64,000 nucleotides of DNA, from contig NZ_CP103057.1 of the NCBI RefSeq assembly GCF_025231525.1, positions 2,125,001 through 2,189,000 on the forward strand, given 5' to 3'. Positions 8,453-16,454 of the stretch are shown here, piece after piece. The stretch's first letter is position 1, and each line of letters opens with the position of its first letter. A model generated the notes under the pieces. It was not told the DNA's origin. It worked only from the letters and a program-made list of their open reading frames with translations, and searched no databases. Both the position numbers and the translations under genes were made by a program. The stretch comes from Sphingomonas endolithica (GTDB lineage: Bacteria; Pseudomonadota; Alphaproteobacteria; Sphingomonadales; Sphingomonadaceae).

Positions 8453-9274
8453 ATGCGAACCGTTCTCCACACGACGCACTTTGGTCTTTGAGCGCGATCG
8501 CCTAGCTCGCCACCTGACCCCACTCAGCCAGTGCGGCTGAGCGGCGTTCCTTGTAGGTCTGGCGGTCGACGAGATGGCGTTCGAGATTGAAGTGGTTGTG
8601 GACGTTGGCGTGCACGCTGGCGAACTTCTGTAGCGACTTCATCCGCCTGAACCTGAGCATCGCTCGCTCCCTTCTTCGGAACGAGAGGTGGCTGTTCTCA
8701 ACCCGGTTGTTGGCCCAGCGTCCGACCTCCTGCTTCTGCTCGTTACCCAGCTCTTTCATTGCTGCACGATAAGAGCGCAGGCCGTCGGTGGTGATTGCCT
8801 CAGGGCTGCCGTGACGCTTCAGCGCCTTCTTCATGAAGCGTAGCGCTGCCTCCTTGTCGCGGGTCCTGGTGATGTAGCTCTCGAGGATCTCGCCTTCGTG
8901 ATCGACCGCTCGCCAGAGGTAGACCATCTCGCCATTCAGCTTCACGTACATCTCGTCCAGGTGCCAGCGCCAGTGCCGAAAACCGCGCATTCGCGAAATA
9001 CGCTGCCGGCGTATGTCGCCTGCGAACATCGGCCCGAACCTGTTCCACCACATCCGCACCGTCTCGTGGCAGATGTCGATCCCGCGCTCGAACAGCAGGT
9101 CCTCAACGTTGCGCAACGACAGCGGAAAACGCACGTACATCATCACCACCAGGCGGATCACCTCTGGCGATGAATTAAAGTACCGAAACGGGCTGGCAGG
9201 TTTGCGGGGGCGGGACATGCCGATCGCCCTACCCCGCCCCTCCTAACGATCGGTGCATTTGGTCTGACAGAGCC
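8439..9274 (-). mobile_element. Intact IS6-family insertion sequence
   Basis: An 836 bp element with one transposase gene. The right end, read inward, starts GGCTCTGTCAGACC; the left end starts GGTGCTGTCAGTCT. They form imperfect terminal inverted repeats. Size, single transposase and end sequence fit the IS6 family. The 8 bp on either side do not match, so no target duplication is visible, as expected if flanks were lost by recombination or by IS6-type cointegrate chemistry. Confidence 0.85.
8502..9218 (-). CDS. IS6-family transposase
   Basis: A 238-residue DDE transposase filling the insertion sequence. An N-terminal helix-turn-helix region (SLRNVEDLLFERGI) is followed by the catalytic domain with Asp in DEMYVK, Asp in TDGLRSY and Glu in VENSHLSFRRRE, at the usual IS6 spacing. 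Length is normal for the family (about 235) and there is no frameshift, so it should be functional. A decayed relative lies at 10361-10816, and the MITEs at 36123, 45330, 48038 and 50709 have ends it may recognise. Confidence 0.92.
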   Translation of the reverse strand: MSRPRKPASPFRYFNSSPEVIRLVVMMYVRFPLSLRNVEDLLFERGIDICHETVRMWWNRFGPMFAGDIRRQRISRMRGFRHWRWHLDEMYVKLNGEMVYLWRAVDHEGEILESYITRTRDKEAALRFMKKALKRHGSPEAITTDGLRSYRAAMKELGNEQKQEVGRWANNRVENSHLSFRRRERAMLRFRRMKSLQKFASVHANVHNHFNLERHLVDRQTYKERRSAALAEWGQVAS

Positions 9275-9364
9275 CGCTTGGCACAAAGAGGCTGCGCATA
9301 TCATTAAGCTCGCTATTCTCAACGTCATAGCGGACCGAAACGTGTTGTTGCCCGTTCGAGGACC

Positions 9365-10192
9365 GTGGCTGAACCAAATAACCAAGACATCGACGAATTG
9401 AAGGCCGCGGACGCCAAAGAGCTTCATCGTGCGGTTCGCGAGGAGGGCGAGGCAGAACTGGAACGGCCAACCGGCTCGTTGCTGTGCTCGGGGATTGCTG
9501 CTGGATTGGCCATCAATGCGTCGCTGCTCGCACAGGGTGCAATACACGGCATGACGACGGAAGCACCGTGGCGGCACCTGATCGTGAGCCTCGGCTACCC
9601 GCTCGGTTTCATCATTGTTATCCTCGGAAGAATGCAGTTCTTCACCGAGAGTACAATAACCGCGATGTTGCCGCTGGTCACGCGGCCAGCATGGCAGACC
9701 GCGCGCCGCACCGCCCGCCTTTGGCTGATCGTTCTTACCGCCAACCTGATCGGCACTGCGGCTGCTACCTTCGCCTTTGCGACGCTACCGGTAATCGACC
9801 CCTCGTTGCGAAATAGCATGATCGAGGTGTCCGCAGTCATCTTGAAGCATGATCCATTCACGACGTTCTGGATGGCAATTCCGGCCGGATTCATGATTGC
9901 GAGCCTGGCATGGACGCTGCCCAATGCCCGCGAACAGTCTGTCCTGGTGATCTTTGCCATCACCTATGTAGTGGGCGTTGCCGGTCTCAGCCATTCGGTG
10001 GTCGGCTCAGCCGAAGCGTTTACTCTGTTGTGGGCTGGGCGCATCGACGTGATCACCGCGCTGGGAAAATCAAGTGCACCGGCCATCCTCGGCAATCTCG
10101 TCGGCGGTGCGGGCTTGTTCGCATTACTGGCGCACGGCCAGGTTCGGCAGGAGATGGTGCAGGATAGTCAAATACCGGAGAATGCCGATTGA
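9365..10192 (+). CDS. Formate/nitrite transporter family protein
   Basis: A 275-residue inner-membrane channel of the FNT family, nearer the YfdC-like branch than FocA/NirC. Six hydrophobic segments can be followed, the first at LLCSGIAAGLAINASLLAQG and the last at GNLVGGAGLFALLAHG. The family signature in the fifth segment survives as GLSHSVVGSAEAF. A charged cytoplasmic N-terminus of about 35 residues (ADAKELHRAVREEGEAEL) precedes the first helix, as in YfdC. The GTG start at 9365 has a GAGGA Shine-Dalgarno just upstream; no ATG is better placed. Substrate is probably a small monovalent anion, but YfdC-type members are poorly characterised. The gene lies between two IS6-type elements, so it may have been moved or flanked by them. 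Confidence 0.85.
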   Translation: MAEPNNQDIDELKAADAKELHRAVREEGEAELERPTGSLLCSGIAAGLAINASLLAQGAIHGMTTEAPWRHLIVSLGYPLGFIIVILGRMQFFTESTITAMLPLVTRPAWQTARRTARLWLIVLTANLIGTAAATFAFATLPVIDPSLRNSMIEVSAVILKHDPFTTFWMAIPAGFMIASLAWTLPNAREQSVLVIFAITYVVGVAGLSHSVVGSAEAFTLLWAGRIDVITALGKSSAPAILGNLVGGAGLFALLAHGQVRQEMVQDSQIPENAD

Positions 10193-10246
10193 TGTCGCGG
10201 GCACTGTAAGAGCAAGTGCACCGCCCGCTAGGAGATGGGAGCTAAG

Positions 10247-10872
10247 GGCGCTGTCAGACTAACCAGAATCTGGTTCGTTGAGGGTGACCGGTCGGGATCT
10301 GGATCCTGACTTAGAGCCGCAGCGAGAACATAGGCAGGTGTTTCACTGAACAAATGATTGCGGCACGATAGGAGCGAAGAACGTCAGTCGTTGTCGCCTC
10401 AGGGCTGCCGTGACGCTTCAGCGCCTTCTTCATGAAGCGAAGCGCTGCGTCCTTGTCGCGGGTCCTGGTGATGTAGCTCTCGAGGATTTCGCCCTCGTGA
10501 TCCACCGCTCGCCAGAGCTAGACCATCTCGCCATTCAGCTTCACGTACATCTCGTCCAGGTGCCAGCGCCAGTGACGGAAGCCCCGCATGCGCGAGACGC
10601 GCTGCCGGCGAATGTCGCCTGCGAACATCGGCCCAAACCTGTTCCGCCACATCCGCACCGTCTCATGGCAGACGTCTATCCCGCGCTCAAACAGCAGGTC
10701 CTCGACGTTGCGCAGCGACAGGGGAAACGGACATACATCATGACCACCAGGCGGATCACCTCGGGCGATGAATTGAAGTAGCGAAAAGGACTGGCAGGCT
10801 TGCGGGGGCGAGGCACGCCAGGCGCACTACCCCGTCACGCCTAACGATCGATGCACTTGGTCTGACAGAGCC
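10247..10872 (-). mobile_element. Decayed composite: MITE left end joined to IS6 right part
   Basis: A 626 bp element with inverted ends: GGCGCTGTCAGACTAACC at left and, read inward from the right, GGCTCTGTCAGACC. The first 110 bp match the left half of the MITE at 50709 (TCTGGTTCGTT, then GAGAACATAGGC). From about 10361 the sequence switches to the transposase of the IS6 element at 8439, mid-gene, and continues to its right end. It is therefore a chimera of the two element types, or an ancestor from which the MITEs arose by internal deletion. Confidence 0.7.
10361..10816 (-). pseudogene. IS6-type transposase remnant
   Basis: Homologous along its length to the N-terminal half of the transposase at 8502-9218, but broken in several ways. 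The ATG is GTG; one base is lost in the run equivalent to GGAAAACGC (about 10733), shifting the frame; a Tyr codon is TAG near 10518; and the C-terminal half with the catalytic Glu is missing, replaced by MITE sequence at about 10360. It cannot make an active enzyme. Confidence 0.8.
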
Positions 10873-10893
10873 CCTTGATGCCCTAAGCCTACG

Positions 10894-12825
10894 CTATCGG
10901 CTTTCAAAGATTTCGTTCAACCGCAGCCGTGCGCCCGGGATCGGCTCGAGGTGCGGAAACCGATGCCCTCTTTGATAGTCCACATTGACTTCCCGGGCGC
11001 GAGACTGCGATCGCGCCTTCACCGTCATGAGTAATGGATCACCGTTCCGTGAGGCTTGGATCGCATCGCCGATCGCCTCCTCGCTATATTCCTGTCCGTT
11101 AACGCTCTGGATCAGCGCGCCCGACGTCAGGCCCGCGTCGAACGCCGGGCTTCCCCACATTACTTCCTGCACCGTCCCGCTCGTGGCGATGTTCAGCCCG
11201 ACCGAGAAGCGTAGATCGAACTGGCCCGCCTGCGCGTCGAAGCTCTTGCAGAAATCGGTGCGATGATGACGGTAGACGAGACGGTAACCGCCGCGTCCTA
11301 GACCTTCGAGCGGTGCGCCTTCCTCGCGGCGGTGCAACTGCGTATCGAGAAAGCCGGCCCAGTCATGCTCTAAGACACCATTAAGGGTGTCCACGACATC
11401 GTCCAGATCATAGGTTCGCGTCACCATGCTACCATCGTCGACGCCAAAGAAAGCGCTCGCGAAATCGTCGAGGGAACGCTGATCCCCCGAGGCTTCGCGG
11501 ATGAGCGTGTCCACCGCCAACCACATCAGTTGGCCTTCCGAATAATAATCTTCGTTGCGCTGCCAGCTTGGCCACGGCAGTGGCGCACGGCCATTGATCA
11601 CGGGATCCTCCGTGGTGTCGGCCATCGTCCGCCACAGTCCGCCGGGGCGTACATCGTAAGTCGCTGCAATCTTGGCGAGCGATTCGAGCGACGCTTCGGT
11701 CGACCACAGGCCCGCGCGCGTCGTTAGCACATGTCCCCAATACTGAGTTTGACCTTCGTACAGCCACATGAGGCTGTTGCGGATGGGGACCTCAAAGCTC
11801 GGCGTCCAGGAATCGGCGCCACGGCGGAACTTGCCGTTCCAGCTATGGGTAAACTCGTGCGCGAACACGTCGCGCTTGGTACGGTTGGCCTCCCACTGCG
11901 TGAAGTACGTTGGCGGTACGATAATCTCAGCCGAGCGGTGATGTTCGATTCCCCCGCCACCCAATTCCTCACTGAGGGCCACCAGGAACCGATAGGTGTC
12001 GAAATGACGCGCGCCAAAAAGCACATCCGATTGCTTCACCAGTGCTGCGTGCAGCGCGACCTGTTCGGACGTGATTTCCAGGTCATGTGCCTGGTGCGCG
12101 AACAAATTCATGTGGACGTCGCCATCGTCGGCGATCACCAGTTCGCGGCAATGTAGCCCTGCCACCACTGGTGAGTCGACCAGTACGTCCAGCGCTACCG
12201 GCGCGAAGCGAATGGTGTCCGCCTCTCGTCCTTCGACCTCCAGCACGGTCGCATACTGCCACCCATTTGGTAGCTTGATGCTGGCCTGTACCTCGACGCG
12301 GCGCGCGAAATAACCGGCCGGGTAGAGCAGCACCCGACCCCATTGCAGGTTCAGCATGTCTTCCGTCACGACGACATCGCCTTGGTTCGATGTCGTCGGA
12401 GAAAGGAATTGAAAACTCACGTCGAGCGTCGACGTGCCGGAAGGGATGTCGATGTGGAACGCATAGACTTCGACGGGATCGCGTATCCAGTCGAGCACCA
12501 GATCGCCTGCCTTGATTTCGAGGCCTGCAAAGAGTTCGATCGGATTCTGCGGCGAATGATAGCCCGGCATCCACTTGGGGTATAGCAACGTCATCGGCCC
12601 GCTTGCGGCGACGGGTACCACGAGCCTCGCTGAAACTATGCCTCGGATCGTGTCCGTGGCATCGATTTCCAACCCGAGCACGCCGCAATAATCCACGTCC
12701 TGCGGTGCAGCGATTACATCGGGCTGCGTCTTCGGGTAGTGATGCCCGGGGTCCACTTGCGCATTCGGCACAGCCCTGGGGGCCGCCAGCGCCAGCACGT
12801 CTTCCGTGTTCAATTGATTGACCAT
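10894..12825 (-). CDS. M61-family (glycyl aminopeptidase-like) metallopeptidase
   Basis: A 643-residue protein with the M61 layout: an N-terminal beta domain (about 45-210), a thermolysin-like catalytic domain with zinc motif HEFTH (His323, Glu324, His327) followed by SWNGKFRRG, the third ligand probably in LYEGQTQYWG, and a PDZ domain near the C-terminus (about 545-620, with SPAFDAGLTSGALIQSVNG). The length is typical. AAGGAA 6 bases before the ATG at 12825 supports the start, and no signal peptide is evident, so it may be cytoplasmic. Family members remove N-terminal Gly or Ala from peptides. A small Cys-rich protein gene ends 20 bp upstream, and the Shine-Dalgarno of this gene lies in that gap, so the two are probably one transcript. 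Confidence 0.88.
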   Translation of the reverse strand: MVNQLNTEDVLALAAPRAVPNAQVDPGHHYPKTQPDVIAAPQDVDYCGVLGLEIDATDTIRGIVSARLVVPVAASGPMTLLYPKWMPGYHSPQNPIELFAGLEIKAGDLVLDWIRDPVEVYAFHIDIPSGTSTLDVSFQFLSPTTSNQGDVVVTEDMLNLQWGRVLLYPAGYFARRVEVQASIKLPNGWQYATVLEVEGREADTIRFAPVALDVLVDSPVVAGLHCRELVIADDGDVHMNLFAHQAHDLEITSEQVALHAALVKQSDVLFGARHFDTYRFLVALSEELGGGGIEHHRSAEIIVPPTYFTQWEANRTKRDVFAHEFTHSWNGKFRRGADSWTPSFEVPIRNSLMWLYEGQTQYWGHVLTTRAGLWSTEASLESLAKIAATYDVRPGGLWRTMADTTEDPVINGRAPLPWPSWQRNEDYYSEGQLMWLAVDTLIREASGDQRSLDDFASAFFGVDDGSMVTRTYDLDDVVDTLNGVLEHDWAGFLDTQLHRREEGAPLEGLGRGGYRLVYRHHRTDFCKSFDAQAGQFDLRFSVGLNIATSGTVQEVMWGSPAFDAGLTSGALIQSVNGQEYSEEAIGDAIQASRNGDPLLMTVKARSQSRAREVNVDYQRGHRFPHLEPIPGARLRLNEIFESR

Positions 12826-12844
12826 GCTGGCTTCCTTAATCCGT

Positions 12845-13051
12845 TTACCACGTCATTTTCACGGCAGCATCCGCTTCGCTGCCGCGACCACAGGCGTGGG
12901 CCAATGGTGGGTTTCCCTTGGGGGATGATGAGGCATGACAGAACTGACAGCCAGTTTGATGACAGCCTGACATCCCGTGGCAGCGATCAGTATCCATGTT
13001 CACCTCGGCCGGATCGGCTCCGGGATTGCCGCCCGCGCCCCTGATTTCCAT
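12845..13051 (-). CDS. Small Cys/His-rich protein upstream of M61 peptidase
   Basis: A 68-residue protein with a strong Shine-Dalgarno (GGAGG, 6 bases before the ATG at 13051). It holds five Cys (24, 30, 35, 38, 54) and four His (25, 31, 39, 52), concentrated in CHGMSGCHQTGCQFCH. Three of the Cys are directly followed by His. There is no signal peptide or membrane segment. The arrangement suggests metal binding. CQFCH matches the CxxCH haem-c pattern, but without an export signal that is probably chance. The gene sits 20 bp before the M61 peptidase, same strand, so the two look like an operon; the peptide could be a substrate, a metal donor or a modified-peptide precursor. I do not recognise a family. 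The whole call rests on the ribosome site, the composition and the context. Confidence 0.5.
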   Translation of the reverse strand: MEIRGAGGNPGADPAEVNMDTDRCHGMSGCHQTGCQFCHASSSPKGNPPLAHACGRGSEADAAVKMTW

Positions 13052-13162
13052 AACCAACCTCCAACTAGAAATCTCGCAACCTGTCGGTACCGTTTCAGGT
13101 CCAGCTATTTGGCGGATCTGCCTTAGCGCAGCAGGGTGTTCTTTATCGCGCGTCCTCACCTG

Positions 13163-15211
13163 TCATTCGGCGGCCGCGAGGTAGAGTTGCGGTAGACGCT
13201 CTTCGACCGCTCTCCGCAAGCGTCGACGATCCGCTACGAAGCGCTCCAGAACAGTTTCCATCGGCGGGAGCTGCGACTGCGACACCGCGCTCGACGCCGT
13301 CGCCCATTCATGGAGCGCACCTGTATCGTAACCTGCGACATTCGCGAGCACGTGCCTGAACTGTACGCGAGACCATTGCTCGGCCGGGATGAAGCGCATG
13401 TGTCCGGCGGCACCATCCAGCAGCAGGTCGAGCACTCCGTCGATCAGCGAAGGTCCGTACACTCCCTTCCAAGGAGGACCCGGTTCTAACGAAATCGGCT
13501 GGTCCGCATCGAGCGCATCCAAGACACGTGCCGGAAGTGCAGTGTCGTCGTCCGCGATGAACACGGGACCGTGCTCGATCGCGAGGACGCCCGGCGCAGG
13601 CAATTGGCCCGGAACCGGAGCTTCGGTGGTAAAGAAAGCGCCGTAAATGCCGAACCGTGGGCAGACGCCGCCAGGATCGAGCGCGCTGCCGGGTGCTTGC
13701 ACGCGTGTATCGAGCATCGCCCAGGGCCGGACCGTCTGTGATGCCCGTGCGACATCGTCCGACAGCATGTAGTGCAGCCCGCGCGCTTCGCACGCCTCGA
13801 TCGCCAGGGCTGTCAGCACCCCGTCGTCACCCACGATCATCAATGGAGCAGCAGTGACGTCGACGCTGTGCGCGCTAACCGCGTAGCTGCCCTGATTGTC
13901 GCGTCGCTCTCCCCACCAGCCGGGCACCTGAAGCCCAGGTCCATCAGGGCACCGCCCCGACGCCAGATCCTTCAAGACCCTGGCCATCAGGGTCGGCCGC
14001 GGCGTGCCACCGCGCACATCGAACACCCCAGGCTCGTATTGGCCGATGAAGCGAGTGACCATGCGGTTCCAATCATAGGCGCCCAGCAGCGACCATGCCG
14101 TGACGGCGCGAAGATCCACTCCGCGGCGGCGCAAGCGTTTGCCATCGCTCCACGCTTCGATGAACCACCGAGCCTGCTCCTCCCGGGTCGCGCCGAGATG
14201 GCATTCAGTGATCGCCACTGGTATGCGGTATCGCTCCCAGGCTTGCTCGATCAGACCGGCGAGCCCAATCACATCGTCCGGAAGATTGCGCACGGCATCG
14301 ACATCGACGTGCACCACGCCGTCGGTAGCGCCGAGCGGACCGTCGGCAAGCGCGCGGTCGCCATAGCGGTCGATGCGATGATCGAGCAGACGTTCGCTCG
14401 ACAGGTAGTGGTTCACACCGATCACGTCGGGCGGACACGGATCATCGGCAATCGTCCGCAGCCGGTCCTCCAACCCGCAGGCGACAAGACGTTCCCACAA
14501 GGCATGCCCAGGCACGACCATGCCGCAGAGCAGATCCCACCCCATCCAGCGCCGCTCGTTCTGGAAATCGGCACTGTGCTGCAGCGGCGGCGAGGCGTGG
14601 CAGAAGCCGAGATCATCGGTCTGGACAAGACGCGCGGCGGGATTGATCCGCCGGATCGCCCGCATCGCCAATCGCGTCGCATCCGTTTCGTTGAGCAGCG
14701 CCACCCAGAATGCGGTCTCATTGCACAGATGCGGATACCAAAAGCCGTACAGCGCGCTGAACCGCGCCGTGGTCAGCGGTTCGTTTACCGGGGTATAATC
14801 CTCCACCCACGGATAACGCTCCGTAACTGCCGCGGCGTGGTGCGCCAGACCGTGAGCAAAACTGTCTTGTAGCAGGCCGGTGTAATGCGGGCCGCTGCCA
14901 TGGTGGCAAAGGGTGAGGATCGGCTCCATCCCGAGGCGACGTATTTCCGGTAATCGCTCATCGGTCCAGCGGAAGTCACAACGTTCGGGATCGGCGGGTG
15001 AGATCCGCTCCCACAGGGCGGGATAGCGCAGCTTGCAAATGCCTAGATCGGCGAACAGCGCGAGATCCTCAATGCGGTGCTCGTGACCACTGCGGCGCGT
15101 TTGGTCGAACCACCTGTTGCCCACGCGATTGACGGTGCATTCATGGCCGCCCCATAATTCCATGGCGGGTGTTGTTTGCCGTCGTGCCAACAGAACCGAC
15201 TGTACATCCAT
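13163..15211 (-). CDS. GH1 glycosidase domain fused to RmlD-like sugar nucleotide domain
   Basis: A 682-residue two-domain protein. Residues 1 to about 410 are a family-1 glycoside hydrolase-like TIM barrel, with acid/base Glu144 in TPVNEP and nucleophile Glu336 in ITECHLG (usually ITENG). From about 450 the chain resembles dTDP-4-dehydrorhamnose reductase (RmlD): APLMIVGDDGVLTALAIEA begins a Rossmann-like unit, though the glycine motif GxxGxxG is worn to GDDGVLT. Such GH1-RmlD fusions occur in sphingomonads and relatives; their substrate is not known to me. The start at 15211 is set by GGAG 7 bases upstream; the frame continues to 15340 without support. A near-consensus EcfG promoter lies 32 bp further up, so stress control is likely. 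Both active-site Glu are present, but binding of NAD(P)H is doubtful. Confidence 0.8.
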   Translation of the reverse strand: MDVQSVLLARRQTTPAMELWGGHECTVNRVGNRWFDQTRRSGHEHRIEDLALFADLGICKLRYPALWERISPADPERCDFRWTDERLPEIRRLGMEPILTLCHHGSGPHYTGLLQDSFAHGLAHHAAAVTERYPWVEDYTPVNEPLTTARFSALYGFWYPHLCNETAFWVALLNETDATRLAMRAIRRINPAARLVQTDDLGFCHASPPLQHSADFQNERRWMGWDLLCGMVVPGHALWERLVACGLEDRLRTIADDPCPPDVIGVNHYLSSERLLDHRIDRYGDRALADGPLGATDGVVHVDVDAVRNLPDDVIGLAGLIEQAWERYRIPVAITECHLGATREEQARWFIEAWSDGKRLRRRGVDLRAVTAWSLLGAYDWNRMVTRFIGQYEPGVFDVRGGTPRPTLMARVLKDLASGRCPDGPGLQVPGWWGERRDNQGSYAVSAHSVDVTAAPLMIVGDDGVLTALAIEACEARGLHYMLSDDVARASQTVRPWAMLDTRVQAPGSALDPGGVCPRFGIYGAFFTTEAPVPGQLPAPGVLAIEHGPVFIADDDTALPARVLDALDADQPISLEPGPPWKGVYGPSLIDGVLDLLLDGAAGHMRFIPAEQWSRVQFRHVLANVAGYDTGALHEWATASSAVSQSQLPPMETVLERFVADRRRLRRAVEERLPQLYLAAAE

Positions 15212-15242
15212 GTCCCGTCTCCGTTGCGGATTCCAGGCGACT

Positions 15243-15268
15243 AACGGAGACGAATGACAAAAGGTTCT
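15243..15268 (-). promoter_or_regulatory. Near-consensus EcfG-type promoter
   Basis: On the minus strand AGAAC (15268-15264), 17 bases, then CGTT (15246-15243). Only the first base of the -35 differs from GGAAC. It would start transcription about 25 bases before the GH1-RmlD ATG at 15211. Confidence 0.4.
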
Positions 15269-15599
15269 CGAAAAAGTCCTTTTTACAACGTAGGTTAGGC
15301 AATATCCTATTCGCCCGGACCAATTGCGCGCCCCGAGCATCTTCCGGTACGCTAAGCTCGCATGTCTGAGGATTCAAACCTCGATCAGGATTTTCGCAGC
15401 TTCGCGTTGCGTTCTCGCCGCAATGTCGCAGTGGATGTTAGGATGGTTCGAGATCCGGTCCGAGTGCGTCTGCTTGTAAAATTCAAGCTAGTGCTTGTGT
15501 CCCGGCGGACGCCAAAACATGTCCTCGGTGACGGCTTGGCTGATGCACACAGAACCAAGCCGATGCCCAACGCGCTTGGGAGCTGAATTACGATCCAAC
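15269..15599. other. Spacer without a supported gene
   Basis: This stretch lies between the GH1-RmlD gene and the stop of the oxygenase-like gene. A 74-codon plus-strand frame (15362-15586) and its antisense partner exist, but neither has a ribosome site or recognisable composition. Confidence 0.45.
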
Positions 15600-16265
15600 T
15601 TAAGCACCCGCCTGCGCGTTCGCCCAGATGCTAGGCGCTGCCGCCCGGTTCTGGCTAGGAAACGGGATAGCACGCCGGAACTCCTCACTAAAGACTCCGT
15701 CCACGCGGATGCTGAACGAGAGTTTGCCCGTTGCGTCGGCACCGTGGAACTGGTTCACCGTATCGAACCAGGCCGCATGTCCGGCGACATAGGCCCGTTC
15801 ACCGGTATCGGGGTCGAGCATGTAGAACGGCTTACTCCGGTTGGTGCGGAACCAGACGAATTCGTGGCACAGCTCGCTGCTGTCGTGATCTCTGTGGGCG
15901 GAAACGGCTCGTCCGCTCGCATCGTACATAATCAGCATCCGAGCCGTCGCAGCGAATGGCAGCGTGGCAATAAAATCCATTAGCGGCGCGAACTCCGCAG
16001 CCTCGGGACTTGGCTCCCACAATTCAGCACGATTGAGATCATAGTAGTTTTCCGGTTCGCGAGAGCGGGCCAGCTCTATCATACGCGATCCCGGCAAGTG
16101 CGACGCATCGGCATCGAGGAGGAACGGGCCGGTATAGAATTGCCGATCCTCTGCCGCGGCAAGCCGCCGGTTCAGGCGCTCCGTAATAAAGCCGTCAAGC
16201 GCTCTTAGGCGCTCCACGTCGATGAACGGATCCATGTTCATGTAGCTGGGATAATGCGGTCTCAT
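15600..16265 (-). CDS. 2OG/Fe(II) oxygenase-like protein
   Basis: A 221-residue protein with the facial-triad pattern of 2-oxoglutarate/Fe(II) oxygenases: His124-x-Asp126 in SAHRDHD, a distal His174 in NQFHG, and Arg187 in SIRVDG that could bind the oxoglutarate carboxylate. The spacing of 48 residues between HxD and the distal His is normal for the double-stranded beta-helix. The segment CHEFVWFRTN between them resembles aspartyl/asparaginyl hydroxylase-like members. The gene is divergent from the ATP-grasp-decarboxylase gene across 189 bp, and both may share control, which suggests a hydroxylation step in the same pathway. The start is uncertain: three Met occur in the first 11 residues and none has a strong ribosome site. 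The assignment rests on motif reading only. Confidence 0.6.
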   Translation of the reverse strand: MRPHYPSYMNMDPFIDVERLRALDGFITERLNRRLAAAEDRQFYTGPFLLDADASHLPGSRMIELARSREPENYYDLNRAELWEPSPEAAEFAPLMDFIATLPFAATARMLIMYDASGRAVSAHRDHDSSELCHEFVWFRTNRSKPFYMLDPDTGERAYVAGHAAWFDTVNQFHGADATGKLSFSIRVDGVFSEEFRRAIPFPSQNRAAAPSIWANAQAGA

Positions 16266-16405
16266 ACGAAGAACCTAGCGCCGATAGCGAACCATGACCA
16301 CAGGCGAGAATTTCTTTTATCTTCTGTGGCTTGATCCGGGTTATAGCCGGAATTTTTAATTGTTTAAATAAGGCTCCATCGGCGTGTCTTATCGGAAGCT
16401 CACCT

Positions 16406-16422
16406 CGCGACTACTAGTCGCG
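16406..16422. promoter_or_regulatory. Perfect inverted repeat before ATP-grasp-decarboxylase gene
   Basis: CGCGACT, a 3-base loop, then AGTCGCG, 32 bases before the ATG at 16455. It could be an operator for a dimeric regulator controlling the divergent pair, or a hairpin in the leader RNA. No poly-T follows, so it is not a terminator. Confidence 0.4.
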
Positions 16423-16454
16423 GGTGCTGTCCGACCTTGTCTTTTGGAAATTGA

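Noticed and set aside
12845..13051. CxxCH as a c-type haem site
   Set aside because: No signal peptide, so the protein would not meet the periplasmic haem attachment machinery.
13772..14872. 366-codon plus-strand frame
   Set aside because: Antisense to the GH1-RmlD gene, whose active-site motifs are clear.
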